A DNA stretch of 64,000 bases from Aquanectria penicillioides (GCA_003415625.1 PYIU01000009.1:310001-374000), one strand, 5' to 3'; shown: positions 22,644 to 33,502, counted from the stretch's first letter. The notes: a model not told the origin generated them from the letters alone. Numbers and translations are program-made.

Positions 22644-23858
22644 CTACAGTACCGGCCATGGCGCGATGCGAGACGACATACTATCGGGCGTAAGGTCTCC
22701 TAGGCCACTATCAATTATGTTGCCTGGAAACTTGGACTCTGGCGTTCGAGGAGGGCTAGCGAGAGACGAAGTGCGCAACCTCAGAGGTATCTTTTGTTCG
22801 AAGCCTCGGCCCAGACCAATTTTTTCAATACCCTGGAAATACTGCACTCCAAATCAGCATCTTCCAAATAGATGCGAGTTACCACAAGAAATGAATATTT
22901 CTCACCTTCACAGTTTTAACTTGCAGTTCCAACGTGGCATCCTCATCAGCAACAATCATGGAATAAGGATGCTGTTGGAGACAGGATAGGGTCCACATGT
23001 GGTTGACGCCACCTTCGATTGCCTTCTGTAGCGCAATAGACTTTGATGCTCCATTGGCAATAATCACTACTTCTCTGGCCTGATAATTGACCCAGTCAGC
23101 TTTGCTCTCCATGGTGATGCATGGATGCATGACTTACATCCATAATTGTCTGAACGCCTACGGTCAATGCCATTTGAGGCACTTTCGTAATATCCCCGTC
23201 GAAAAATCGAGCGTTTGCTCGAATCGTGTCCATGGCCAAAGTCTTGACTCTTGTTCCAGATGCCAGGCTTGAGCCTGGCTCGTTGAAGGCAATGTGCCCG
23301 TCCGGGCCGACACCACCAAAGAAAAGTTCAATGCCGCCTACCTCCTTGATCTTGGCCTCGTAGTTGGCACATTCCTCATCAAGATCAGGGGCATTTCCAT
23401 TGAGAATGTGGACATTTTCAGGCTTTACATTCACGTGCGAAAAGAAGTGGCGGAACATGAAGCTATGATAAGACTCGGGATGCGACTCGGGCAGGTTGAT
23501 GTATTCGTCCTTGCCAAGAATCAGCTTTGTAGGTTTTACTCCTAGAACATCACGAGACATACCATGTTAAAGGTGATGACATTTTCAAATGAAATACGAC
23601 CAGACTTGTACTCATTGACAAGAACCTCATATACGGAGATGGGACTGCTGCCTGTGGGAAGGCCAAGGACGAATGGTTTCTCAATAGTAGGCTGGAAAGT
23701 GCGGATACGATCTGTCGGACTTCGTGGTCAGACTCTATGATCACCAACACTAAAAGAGTATCTGATATTCTAACGGATAGGTGCATTCACTAACCCAAGA
23801 TATAATGGGCAACGTATGCCGAGGACGATGTTGCGTCAGGTCGGACGATGAGTCTCAT
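22644..23858 (-). CDS. Glucosamine-6-phosphate deaminase
   Basis: Five exons: 23858-23795, 23711-23563, 23509-23138, 23079-22906, 22841-22644, giving 318 aa. It converts glucosamine 6-phosphate to fructose 6-phosphate and ammonia, the last step of GlcNAc catabolism, in the cytosol. Catalytic residues fall at the E. coli NagB numbering: Asp72 in FNMDEYINLP, then Asp141-Gly-His143 and Glu148 in [14 protein letters not shown]. The N-terminus holds the phosphate-binding [10 protein letters not shown] Ser/Arg/Pro-rich C-terminal tail of about 45 residues exceeds the 266-aa bacterial enzyme. The hexokinase-family gene about 5.7 kb away would supply an upstream step. A GlcNAc-6-phosphate deacetylase was not found in this window. 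Confidence 0.95.
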
Positions 23859-25189
23859 TGTTTTGGAGGATAACAGAAGTCACAATTGAGATTGAAGTGA
23901 GGTGGTGGGGATGTCTGGGTAGAAAGTTGTAGGTTTCAATAGAGAGGCGAAGGCCGGCGAAATCATGCCGATATGAAGTGTGTTTATTTAATCAACTACT
24001 TACACGACATATCAGTGCCAATCCTGAGCCAAAATCCAGTGTAGATCCTTGACATCGGCATTTCCGGGAAACCCGGCACGGCATTCAGGCCGTTTTTACC
24101 GGCGTCGACCGACTTCGCCTGGCCGAGAAGCCCGAAGGGGTAAGCTATCCCTTTTCCGAGATGGCCTTGACCTACTGGTCGGCAATTGTCAAAAGTCCCC
24201 ATGGATAGTGCCTGTGCAGGGACCGTCATGAGTCCGCAACCCATGCACCATGGTTCGTCCCCTGTTCATTGAGCCTCAATGCAATCGTCCTCAAGCCGTC
24301 TTCGGTAAAGATGCCCGGCACATAGCACATCCATCGCATTTAGAATAATAGAAGTCAAATATCTTATTCTATTCAAAGGCGGAGATCCCTCCCTGGCTAC
24401 AGTAGATAGCGTTTGGGTTTATTTGAGGCTTGTTGATTCAGGTAGTGTTGTAAATTTAGGGAGCCACATTGCCATTGAGTTGGTGGTCTAGGGTAATGTG
24501 GATCAATCTGTCATCAGGTTGGTCAAGGAAGATAAAAGGGACCACAGAGACATAGGAAATGAACAGGCAGTTTTTCTCCAACCAATTCTTATTTTTGAAA
24601 TTCTGAATTCCTTGCATTTGGACCCTGTTGAGGTCCCGGTGCAGCCCCCTATGACATTCCTTTATTTATGACTTTCTGCCTTATATTCCTTTTCTTGTTT
24701 TCTTTAAGGGGCACTCCAGAGCTTCTGATCAAATGCTTTAACACTCTCCCAAGTCGTTCGCAGCTGCTTGGAAAGGCTATTAGCCATATGTCCGGAAGAT
24801 TCGGAAAGAGAAGTGCGTAGACGAACCCACGGTTAGCATCACGTTTCTTAGGACCACAACAAGGAGATTAGTGAACAATGTTCTCCCAATTTCACATGTA
24901 CAATTGACGGACCAATTTAATGCCTCTGAAGATAGTTACAAATAATTCTTTCAATTACAAATCAAGATGACCAGAACCGCTTACACAGTAATGATCCTCA
25001 TTTAACCAATGACAGCCCCGCATTTCGATGTCGTGATTGACCGTTTTATCTGGCGTCATCGTACTGCTTCCCCTCAATCGACCAGTATAAATAATGAATA
25101 ACCTCTTCAATATCTCACCGGATGAACTAATTGCGCTTATACTTAAAATCAACATACATTCACATCGGAATTTCCACACAGTCAGTAAA
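23859..25189. promoter_or_regulatory. Intergenic: deaminase promoter and unassigned sequence
   Basis: 1.33 kb between divergent starts. CG-rich palindromic sequence near 24060-24120, including ACCGACTTCG (reverse complement of CGAAGTCGGT), lies about 250 bp upstream of the deaminase start. A minus-strand frame near 24708-24835 ends in a protein-like segment (SKQLRTTWESVKAFDQKLW) and may be a gene remnant. The last part is the promoter of the monooxygenase at 25190. Confidence 0.35.
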
Positions 25190-26521
25190 ATGTCGAACTC
25201 AAAGTCCCTACATCTCACGGCATTTATGAGACCAGTCAGTTTACACACTGGTGCGTGGAGGTATCCAGGTTCTTTTCCAGATGCAAACTTCAACTTGGAG
25301 CATCTTAAATATTTTATCAAGACGCTGGAAGAAGCGAAATTTGATGCTTTTTTTATGGCTGATCATTTGGCTGTCCTGAACATGCCTACAGAAGCGTTGA
25401 AACGCAGCCACACAGTCACATCGTTTGAGCCGTTTACTTTGCTGTCGGCGCTTTCGGTGGTCACGAGTAAAATTGGACTCGCTGCAACCGCTTCAACCAC
25501 ATATGATGAGCCTTACCACATCGCCCGTCGATTTGCTTCTTTGGACCATCTAAGTAGCGGCCGAGCAGCCTGGAACATTGTCACGACTGGAAATCCGGAA
25601 TCGTCCAAGAACTTTGGAAGAGAGGAGCATCTGGAGCACAGCGAGCGGTATAAGCGAGCCCGAGAATTCTACGATGTTGTCACAGGCTTGTGGGACAGCT
25701 TCGCCGATGATGCATTCATTCGCGATAGGGAGACTGGAATTTTCTTTGACCCAGAGAAACTTCACGTGCTGAATCACAAAGGCGATGACCTCCAAGTGAA
25801 GGGACCGTTGAACATTGCTCGGCCTATACAAGGTTGGCCGGTCATCGTTCAAGCAGGCCAGTCTGAGCCTGGAAAGCAACTGGCTGCGGAAACCGCCGAG
25901 GCTGTTTTCTGCTCTCCCAGGGATCTACAAACGGCAAAGGCATTGTACAAGGATATTAAGGATGGGGCAGCCGCAGCCGGCAGGGACCGGAACCATCTCA
26001 GGATTCTTCCAGCGGCGCTGATTGTTGTCGGAGACACATTCGAGGACGCACAGGCGAAGCGACTGAAACTTGATAGGTTAGTTCACTACGACAGCGCCAT
26101 CGCTTCATTGTCGATTGCCCTTGGTACCGATGCGTCTGGGTTTGATCCGGATGGTCTACTTCCAGCCGACATTCCGGATACGAACGCTAGTAAGACTGGA
26201 CGCGAGAGCGTTATCAGGCTCGCCGAGAAAGAGGGCCTCACCGTTAGACAACTAGCCCAGCGTTATGGTGGCTACTCTGGTCTCGCCTTCGTTGGAACGC
26301 CGGAATCTATCGCCGAGGAAATGAACACATGGTTGCAGGAGGAAGCATCAGATGGTTTCACAGTGGTCTTTCCGTTCCTACCACAGGGACTTGAGGATGT
26401 TGCTCACCGATTAGTTCCGGAGTTGCAGCGCCGAGGTATCTTCCGCAAGGACTATGAGGGAACTACATTGAGGGAACATCTTGGGTTGCCTCGACCAAAG
26501 AATAAATTCTTTGAGCAGTAA
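25190..26521 (+). CDS. Luciferase-like flavin monooxygenase (NtaA/SnaA/DszA type)
   Basis: Intronless, 443 aa counted from the ATG at 25190. An upstream in-frame ATG at 25094 would add 32 residues not typical of the family. It has the bacterial-luciferase TIM-barrel features of nitrilotriacetate/dibenzothiophene-sulfone monooxygenases: GAWRYPG near the N-terminus, FFMADHLAV, TYDEPYHIARRFASLDHLSSGR, WNIVTTGNP and VIVQAGQSEPG. Such enzymes use reduced FMN and O2 to attack C-N or C-S bonds of xenobiotics. The lack of introns and close fit to bacterial enzymes suggest transfer from bacteria, as for other fungal members. A partner flavin reductase is not seen nearby. The substrate is unknown. Confidence 0.9.
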   Translation: MSNSKSLHLTAFMRPVSLHTGAWRYPGSFPDANFNLEHLKYFIKTLEEAKFDAFFMADHLAVLNMPTEALKRSHTVTSFEPFTLLSALSVVTSKIGLAATASTTYDEPYHIARRFASLDHLSSGRAAWNIVTTGNPESSKNFGREEHLEHSERYKRAREFYDVVTGLWDSFADDAFIRDRETGIFFDPEKLHVLNHKGDDLQVKGPLNIARPIQGWPVIVQAGQSEPGKQLAAETAEAVFCSPRDLQTAKALYKDIKDGAAAAGRDRNHLRILPAALIVVGDTFEDAQAKRLKLDRLVHYDSAIASLSIALGTDASGFDPDGLLPADIPDTNASKTGRESVIRLAEKEGLTVRQLAQRYGGYSGLAFVGTPESIAEEMNTWLQEEASDGFTVVFPFLPQGLEDVAHRLVPELQRRGIFRKDYEGTTLREHLGLPRPKNKFFEQ

Positions 26522-27450
26522 TATGGCCCATGAAGGCATGAGACTGTGCAAATACCGGACCAATCAGATCCCATGACATAGACATGTCTCACATACCAGG
26601 CTGAGCACTTGCACGTGGTTTCGGCAGTTATTATTAGATCAAAGAAGATCCTGCAGCCTACGCAAATTGAACCACAGTTCGAGAAAGGACTTTTATGGGG
26701 AACTACAAGAAAAACAACTTAATCAAAATCGAATTTCACGTGTCCGAATGTTCCTTCTAGTGTTATATGAGATTCCATCAACCTCAAAATTTTGGACCGG
26801 TGAAATTCTGTGATCGCATTGTTTATTTCTCATCTTCCTTTGATATACAGGAATGTGCGACGTTGACAGCATTGCGACAAAATTCTCATGACTTGCCTCT
26901 CCTCTGTCCTCACATGAGGAATGAGGCCACCACCACCTTTATAATTGGAGGCTAGGCTGGATCCTCCAGAAATACTCGGAGCTGGGTGTTCAGGTGACGG
27001 AATCAGCGAGAGCAACATTGTGTTAGCACCCAATCAGCTGTTGTAGCCAACGCTTAGGGTTCAGCTCCCAGCGCTAGAGTCAGCCATGGCTGCGGCTGCG
27101 CCATCAGACGAAACGCCATTTAAGCATATTTGAAAATACGTACTCAGCCCTAAATGCGGTTGAGGAAGAAAATGCGGTATTCGCTTGCATCCATCGCAGA
27201 GATGGCGGTGGCTATTTCCTGCAGGCGTAACAGAGGATGTGGTAGTGACGCGCAAGCCAACAGGAAAAGGATGCGAGAAAACTGCTGACTAGACAGGAAA
27301 GACATTGTAGTTTTAGTGTAGGCAGACATCGGGCCTAAAAATAGGCCGTAAAACTCCCCTCTAATAAATGCCACTGGTTATAAATGCAATGATGGCCCAC
27401 TGGATGGCCTTGGGGCACAACACCCCAGACCCTCACACAATTCCGGAAAC
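26522..27450. other. Intergenic region, promoter of carboxypeptidase gene
   Basis: 929 bp. It contains the 3' end of the monooxygenase transcript and the promoter of the M14 gene (TATAAATG at about 27379). No gene or repeat was recognised. Confidence 0.4.
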
Positions 27451-29064
27451 ATGCATCTTCTTTCCCTATTCATCGTTTCGGGGATTGTTTCCCTGGCTAC
27501 GGCTTGTATCCTCCATGATGAGATTGATGGAAGGAAACGCGCCCACCTCGGTGTAAGAGGCAACACTACGGGGTTCGTCGCCCCGATCCACTTCGGAGAT
27601 CGGTTCCAGGGCGGTGCCATAGCACCCCGAGGTCTTGGGTCACAGGCTCCGGGCACCAAAATAAACGGGATCATGAGCGTTGTGGAGGTCAAGTCTGCGA
27701 TTGCTGGTCTCGTCAATGAATTCGGTATCGACATGTTTACTGCCCCTGAAAAAAACCACGAAGGAAGAACCATGTTTGGGGGCAAAGTCGGAAATGGCCT
27801 CAACTGCGATGACGCTTATCGCGTATTTTTAATGTCCGGAATCCATGCCCGCGAACGAGGAGGGCCAGATAATCTCATCTACTTTATTTCTGATCTGCTT
27901 TGGGCTCAGAAACTCGGCACGGGTCTGAAATACGGGGATGTGGAATATACAAATGAAGAGGTCTTGACTGCACTGTCGACAGGCATTGTTTTCATGCCCT
28001 TAGCCAACCCCGACGGCGTCTCCTTTGACCAAGCGACAAGTTCATGTTGGCGAAAAAACCGCAATCCAGCTGGTGCTGTCGATCTCAATCGAAACTTTGA
28101 TTTCCTTTGGGACTTTGAGACCAAGTTTGCCCCGGGGCTTCCAATCACCCTGGCATCGTCATCTCCATCAGATCTGACATATCATGGCACAAGCGCCTTC
28201 TCTGAGCCAGAGACACGAAATATAAAGTGGGTAATGGACACATTTTCCAAGTTGGGATGGTTTGTCGACCTCCACTCGTTCTCTGGTCTGGTATTATACC
28301 CCTGGGGAGATGATACCAATCAGGCATTTGGCCCCAATGAAAGATTCACCAACCCCAGCTACGACGGGAAGCGCGGCGTGATTCCCGACACTCCTGGCCG
28401 CCAATATCATGAGTACATCAGCTTTCTGGACTGGGATGCCAGCATCATCGCAGCAACCCACGTTGCTGCAGGCATGGAAGCCGCCGCACATCGTCACTAT
28501 GACGCGCGTCAAGCTGCTTATCTCTACCCTACTTCTGGCTCCGCTGACGATTATGCTTATTCTCGAAGCTATGTCAATGGGAATCTCAACAAGATTCACG
28601 GCTTTACCATTGAATTCGGCTTCGCGGGGCCGGATAGTACTTGTCCTTTTTACCCCGACACTGATCAGTTTCACAAGAATGTGATTGAAACTGGAGCGGG
28701 ATTCATGGAATTCCTCCTCTCGGCTGCCCGCCAGGGTTTAGGGAGCCCTCGAGTATGTCCCTCGCCGGCCGGGCCTTGCGCTAAGACATGTGTTCCGGGG
28801 GCTTGCGGCGGTCGTGCTACATGTGAAATCTTCAACCCGCTGACTGGAGCTCCAAGCTTTGGCAGCAGCTACTGCTTCTGCCAAGCAGGATACAAGGCCA
28901 CGGGAGTAGCAGACACCGACACTACAAAACAATACCACCTTACTTGGACAAATAACAATGGCGACCAGACTCATCGGGTCTTGGTCAATCCTGGCCAGGA
29001 CTGTTGGGATGTGTGTGATGACAATAGATGCAGCGAGGTGCCATTAAGAAATAGCTGTCGTTGA
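27451..29064 (+). CDS. Secreted zinc carboxypeptidase, family M14
   Basis: Intronless, 537 aa. Signal peptide MHLLSLFIVSGIVSLATA. The M14 zinc site is complete: HARE at 132-135 (His132, Glu135) and His275 in FVDLHSFSG. Asn-Arg of the substrate site lies in VDLNRNFDF, and the catalytic Glu388 in TIEFGFAG. Unusually, there is a Cys-rich C-terminal extension of about 110 residues with spaced pairs (CAKTCVPGACGG, CFCQAGY, CWDVCDDNRC) resembling an EGF-like or lectin-like module. An N-terminal propeptide of about 70 residues is possible. It likely trims C-terminal residues from external peptides. No GGAGCTCC element precedes it; the one copy at 28846 is inside the coding sequence. Confidence 0.9.
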   Translation: MHLLSLFIVSGIVSLATACILHDEIDGRKRAHLGVRGNTTGFVAPIHFGDRFQGGAIAPRGLGSQAPGTKINGIMSVVEVKSAIAGLVNEFGIDMFTAPEKNHEGRTMFGGKVGNGLNCDDAYRVFLMSGIHARERGGPDNLIYFISDLLWAQKLGTGLKYGDVEYTNEEVLTALSTGIVFMPLANPDGVSFDQATSSCWRKNRNPAGAVDLNRNFDFLWDFETKFAPGLPITLASSSPSDLTYHGTSAFSEPETRNIKWVMDTFSKLGWFVDLHSFSGLVLYPWGDDTNQAFGPNERFTNPSYDGKRGVIPDTPGRQYHEYISFLDWDASIIAATHVAAGMEAAAHRHYDARQAAYLYPTSGSADDYAYSRSYVNGNLNKIHGFTIEFGFAGPDSTCPFYPDTDQFHKNVIETGAGFMEFLLSAARQGLGSPRVCPSPAGPCAKTCVPGACGGRATCEIFNPLTGAPSFGSSYCFCQAGYKATGVADTDTTKQYHLTWTNNNGDQTHRVLVNPGQDCWDVCDDNRCSEVPLRNSCR

Positions 29065-29241
29065 TTGAGATACGGCTTGGGATGAAGGATGGAACAAAGA
29101 GACAGTCTTTGATGTACATGTACGCAATTTGAATGAGAAATTATTTCCGATTAACAGCCTATTTTAACACTTCTTTTCTATTTTACCCAATAAAAACTCC
29201 TATGGCATTCTATAAATGAGATGGCGTGACATCAACTTTCC

Positions 29242-30388
29242 TTAGTTCTTACTAGCGCCGCTCCCGCAGTTCTCACAAACCTCCTTCTTGTCCCTGGCTT
29301 CACAGAGCTCGGTGAAGAATCCCAGACCTGAATCTGTTCGAATTGCTCCATACATAGAGCTGCTATCCAAAGGCCGCTCGGGTTGCAGGGCTCTAGCCTC
29401 TTCCATATGCCTCAAGGCAAGTTCACTCACTTCCAGTCTAGTTCCGCTGGCCTTGGCACAGTTCAACGCGTGCTTCGCATCCTTGATGGCGAGTTGAACG
29501 TCGAAACCTGCCTTGCCGGATGGAGTAGGGGCATAGGCTCCAGTAGTGATTCTCTTGGAATAGCTCTCCAAAACGGGACCAAACATGTCTGAGATCATCG
29601 TCTCAAGAATCTCGGAGCCTAGACCAGTCTTTTCGGCAAAGACGTGAGCCTCGGAAATGACTTCCATGAATGAAATGACACAAATGTTGCCAGCAATTTT
29701 GAGAAGAGTTGACTTCGACACGTCATTTCCCATGGGAATGACAGACTTCCCCATCACGCCCTTGAGGTAAGGAGCAATTCTCTCCGTTGCTGAAGATGGA
29801 CCAGCGGTAACGAAGATGAGCTTTCCAGCCTCCGCCATGGGCGATGCACCAAAGACAGGGGCTGACAAGAGTTAGTATGTGACTTCAAAAAGTGGCAGGA
29901 AGGAATAAAATGTAACTTAGAAAACAGTGTAATCAAAATGGTCATTTTATGACCAAAGACATACCTGCGACAAACTCGCCGCCAGCTTCATTGATTTGGT
30001 CGGCAACGCTCTTTGAAGTGTCTGGGTGAACTGTGGAGCAATCCACATAGACTTTGCCCTTCAAGCTTCCTGATGCGATAATGGCTCGGGTGGTATCTTG
30101 CAGAACTTGGTCATTGCTCACCTACACCAACAGTTAATAGACCGACCTTGCAATTTGCTGAACAAGCCAACGTACGCAAGAAAAAATGATGTCGGATCTT
30201 TTGGCGACCTCGTCAACCGTTTCTACAGGAATTGCACCCCATTCCTTGAGCGGCTGGCCCCTAGACATTGTTCGGTTGGTAAATAGCAGTGCTGGTGCAC
30301 CAGTTCCGGCGAGGTGCTTTTGCAGGTTCTTGGACATGCCAATGCCCATTGAGCCGAGCCCGATCCAGCCAATCTGTACGGATGTCAT
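29242..30388 (-). CDS. NAD(P)-dependent beta-hydroxyacid dehydrogenase (glyoxylate reductase / HIBADH family)
   Basis: Three exons: 30388-30176, 30121-29965, 29861-29242, giving 329 aa. Rossmann motif IGLGSMG at residues 9-15, then FTNRTMSRG. The substrate loop is DCSTVHPDTS and the catalytic Lys178 and Asn182 lie in LLKIAGN. This is the 6-phosphogluconate dehydrogenase-like family covering 3-hydroxyisobutyrate dehydrogenase, tartronate semialdehyde reductase and glyoxylate/succinic-semialdehyde reductase. A glyoxylate or semialdehyde role would fit the aldolase at 32190. It shares a divergent promoter with the GST-like gene at 30876, which carries three copies of the cluster palindrome core. 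The C-terminal CENCGSG is unusual. Confidence 0.9.
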
Positions 30389-30875
30389 GATTGGAGAGTA
30401 TGTGGGGGGGATTTCAGCAACTGGATCGACCGTCTAGGATTAAGCTCGAATTCAGATCTATCGATAGGTCCTTGGATTCAGCTTTTTGGATAGTGACGTG
30501 GTGTTTTAACTTGTTTTAAGCACCTCCGGGTAGTTCACTCCTCCGATCGAGGGGTCTTGTGGCGTTTGACGGCGTGCAGTTTGAGCTCCTTCAGGTGGAG
30601 CTCCATATCTCCAGAAGAGCCACGCCAACTGCCGAGTCACGGCTTTCGGATCAGGGCCCGAGCTATGAGCTCCTCCAAGTTTACGATAAGTAGGCAGGTT
30701 GATGAGCGCTTGCGCTGGCTGGGGTGAAATAATAAGTATTGGAAGATTTATAACTGGTCTTGGTCCTTCGCTCTCTTCTCTACATTCATCACAACATCGT
30801 CATCTCGTCGCCCTTTTTCCCTCACGTCTTTTGCCGCATTCCCAGACCTTGGTTCCATTAGACCCAGACTCCACA
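30389..30875. promoter_or_regulatory. Divergent promoter with three cluster palindrome copies
   Basis: 487 bp between the dehydrogenase and the first GST-like gene. TGAGCTCCTT lies at 30581-30590, the full core GGAGCTCC at 30596-30603, and GAGCTCCTCC at 30667-30676. An additional near-palindrome CCTCCGATCGAGG lies at about 30540. These match the GAGGAGCTCCTC element found in the other promoters of this block. Confidence 0.6.
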
Positions 30876-31837
30876 ATGTCCTTCGGAAAGCTCTACTGGT
30901 ATCCGAAGGCCCCTCGGGCCACAATGTGTCTCTACATTGCGGAGTACAACAAGTAATTCCCTCTTCGGAAGCGATAAGAAACCCCGATGTGGAGGTCTAA
31001 CCTATTCCAGGCTTGATATCGAGTTCGTCGAGGCATGGCCGATCAAGGTTGACTCAAGCAAGGGCGGAGTCGGCGAAGAATTCTTGGCAAAATTCCCTCC
31101 CGGCAAAGTCCCGGCACTCGAACGCCCTGACGGCTTTACCTTGTTTGAGTGCATCCCGGTCGCGGTTTATCGTGAGTGCTGATGCAATACCGATTGCACC
31201 ATTTTGCATCGCCACTAACTGAGTACGATAGTGGCCAAGCAAGATCCAAACACGACCCTCCTGGGCTCATCCCTCGAGGATGAGGCGACCATTCTGAAGT
31301 ATGTCTATGCCTAACCAATTATCGCTTCTTTTTGAACATCTTATTTTTTTTTCTTCTATTCTTCCAATAGACATGCGCTTACAATTTCCCCAGATGGGCC
31401 TCCTTTGCCAATAGTGAATTACTTCCTCCCATCATGGCTTGGATTAATCCCGTGATTGGCAAGGCACCGTCATCACCAGAAATCCTTGCTGCGGTGGAGA
31501 AGAATAGCGAAAATATGGTTAGTGTTGTAGAGAAGGCGTTGACTGGAAAGCAATACCTCGTAGGCGACAGCTTGACTATGGCCGACCTTTTCGTCGTGGC
31601 AGCTATTGCGCGCGGCTACCAGTTTGTAAGTCCCCCACGGGAATTCGATGGACCCTGGTTCAAAACACCGCGCTCAAAACGGGGAGCTTTGGAAAAGTTC
31701 ATGTCTGACATATTGCGTAGGTTTTCAAGAAGAAGTGGGCTGCAAGCCACCCTGCCATCCACGAGTGGTACATGCGCCTAAAGAGCGATGAAATTTGGAA
31801 GAAGATTGACGGCGAGCCATATGTGCTTGATGATTAA
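30876..31837 (+). CDS. Glutathione S-transferase-like protein (EF1B-gamma-type), copy 1
   Basis: Five exons: 30876-30952, 31011-31171, 31232-31298, 31394-31625, 31721-31837, giving 217 aa. The N-terminal thioredoxin-like half includes GKVPALERPDGFTLFEC, where the conserved cis-Pro and the Glu contact glutathione. The C-terminal helical half carries LVGDSLTMADLFV, the GST N-capping/hydrophobic staple motif. The sequence resembles the GST domain of elongation factor 1B gamma, as in many fungal stress or cluster GSTs. A paralogue lies at 49022-49810. It likely conjugates or isomerises a cluster intermediate, or protects against it. Gene borders rest on splice sites that keep all five exons in frame. 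Confidence 0.88.
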
Positions 31838-32189
31838 TTTCGTCGTAAAAAGGACAGAATCCAATCCTTTAGAAGTTAAATTAAATATATCGATAAGTTC
31901 ACGGCCTTGCGTAACAGTGGAAAATTGCATTCCTACTGGTCAATATCCGTCAACTGTATCAGTCTTCCCACACCACCGTGCTTTGTCACCACATTTTCAC
32001 AGTTAGCAGTCTTTTAATGAGTAAAGCTACCCAAATATGTTTTTATACAACTCTCTCGCTCAGGTACTTTCTAACCTTCTCGTTAATTGATTGATTTCGT
32101 CGTTTCTTCACCTTACGTCACCTATGAATCATGGAGTAGAAGCGTAATACAACAGGGCTTTAATGGTTCATGTGAAGTATATTGATTGC
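31838..32189. other. Convergent 3' intergenic region
   Basis: 352 bp of A/T-rich sequence between the stops of the GST-like gene and the aldolase gene. No palindrome or gene was recognised. Confidence 0.5.
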
Positions 32190-33182
32190 TTACAACGAAT
32201 TTTCCAATTCCACCAAAGATTTCAACAGGGTATCCTTGTCTCCTTCGAACTTGGAGCTGCTGACAAGTCCAAGCGGTCTCCGACTCCTTCCACCTCCGTA
32301 ACCATAATATCTATCCAAGGCTGCTTTTAGGCCGGCCACACCCAGTTGTACCAATGCCCAATCGGCCTGACTCAAGCGGGTTTGAATCTCCTGTGCTTCC
32401 TTGAGTTTGCCCTCATCGTAGAGTTTGAGGAGATGGACATGTACTGCTGGCACGAAGTTTGCTGCGGCAGCGATAACTCCGTTTGACCCAGCAACTAATC
32501 CGTGCAAAAAGAAGTCAGACTTTCCGGCAAACGCCGCAAATGGTCCCTTAATTCGGGAGTCGTGAGCAACGCGATGCAGTTTGCCCAAGTTTCCGCAGGT
32601 CAACTTGCAACCGACAATCTTTGGGTTTGCAACCGACAGCTCGGCAATCATGTCAGAATCCAGGTCAATGCCAGAAGTAACAGCGGGGAAGTTGTAAAGG
32701 AGAATAGGAATAGGTGACTCTTTAGCAACATCATCAAAGAACTTGAAGATGACAGGCTTTTGCATAGCTCCAACTAACAACTATTGTTAGCTGACACCCT
32801 TAACCGTGGCAGGCGAGCTATTTAACTCACCCCAGTAGCTGGGTGACAGCACGAGAGCATAATCAGCACCAGCTTGTTTAGCCTCTTGGCACAATTGGAT
32901 CGTTTCCCTTGTGCTCTGCGCGCCGCATCCTGCAATAATCACGGCATCGGGAATTCCGCTCTCCTTTAGGACTGCAGCGGCAGTAGCAATAACTTGTTGT
33001 CGCTCTGGCCTCGACAGGTGAGGAGCCTCTCCATTAGAGCCCTGGATGACCAAACCAGCTACTCCAGCTCTCGCCAGTCTGGTAAGGTGGGTCTTGAGGG
33101 CCTCAACATCAAGAGACTCGTCCTCGTCGAAGAAGGCGACTGCGGGGGCATACACGCCTCGAGGAGGGCAAGGGGGAGCCAT
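32190..33182 (-). CDS. DapA-superfamily aldolase, 4-hydroxy-2-oxoglutarate aldolase (HOGA)-like
   Basis: Two exons, 33182-32831 and 32773-32190, giving 311 aa. A class I aldolase TIM barrel: VIQGSNGEAPHLSRPER (phosphate/carboxylate-binding loop, with HOGA-type GSNGE instead of the DHDPS GTTGE), Tyr144 in PILLYNFPA and the Schiff-base Lys174 in KIVGCKLTCGN. The C-terminal GLKAALDRYYGYGGG also parallels vertebrate HOGA1. HOGA splits 4-hydroxy-2-oxoglutarate into pyruvate and glyoxylate. Other members act on keto-deoxy sugar acids, so the substrate is inferred from neighbours. It is divergent from the aminotransferase, with the cluster palindrome between them. Confidence 0.88.
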
Positions 33183-33502
33183 GATAATTGTTCAAAGCAA
33201 GCAGAATCAATCTCAAAAAACAAAAAGATGCCTATGAAACTAATTTCTTGCAGTGTCGTGAGGTCTTTTTTATTTCATGCTGAGTCGGAGGAGCATCTTC
33301 GATCCGAGGGCTCCACAACTTGATATCAACAGCACTCGGATGCCCGATCCGAAGCCGAAGGGAAAAGTGGAGCTCCTCCTCAGCTCTCGTCCAGGTATCT
33401 ATTCAACTGTCCCTTCTTGCATTGAGCTCTGGATTTCATTATTTCCTGTTTAATTTGCATTCTTTCGTTTGCTAGGGCATTACATACGCCTCGTGCTGGA
33501 CA
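33183..33502. promoter_or_regulatory. Divergent promoter with cluster palindrome
   Basis: 320 bp between the aldolase and aminotransferase. GTGGAGCTCCTCCTC (core GGAGCTCC at 33369-33376) lies about 130 bp from the aminotransferase start. A half-site CGGAGGAGC lies at 33286-33294 and a diverged copy GATCCGAGGGCTCC at 33301-33314. Confidence 0.6.
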
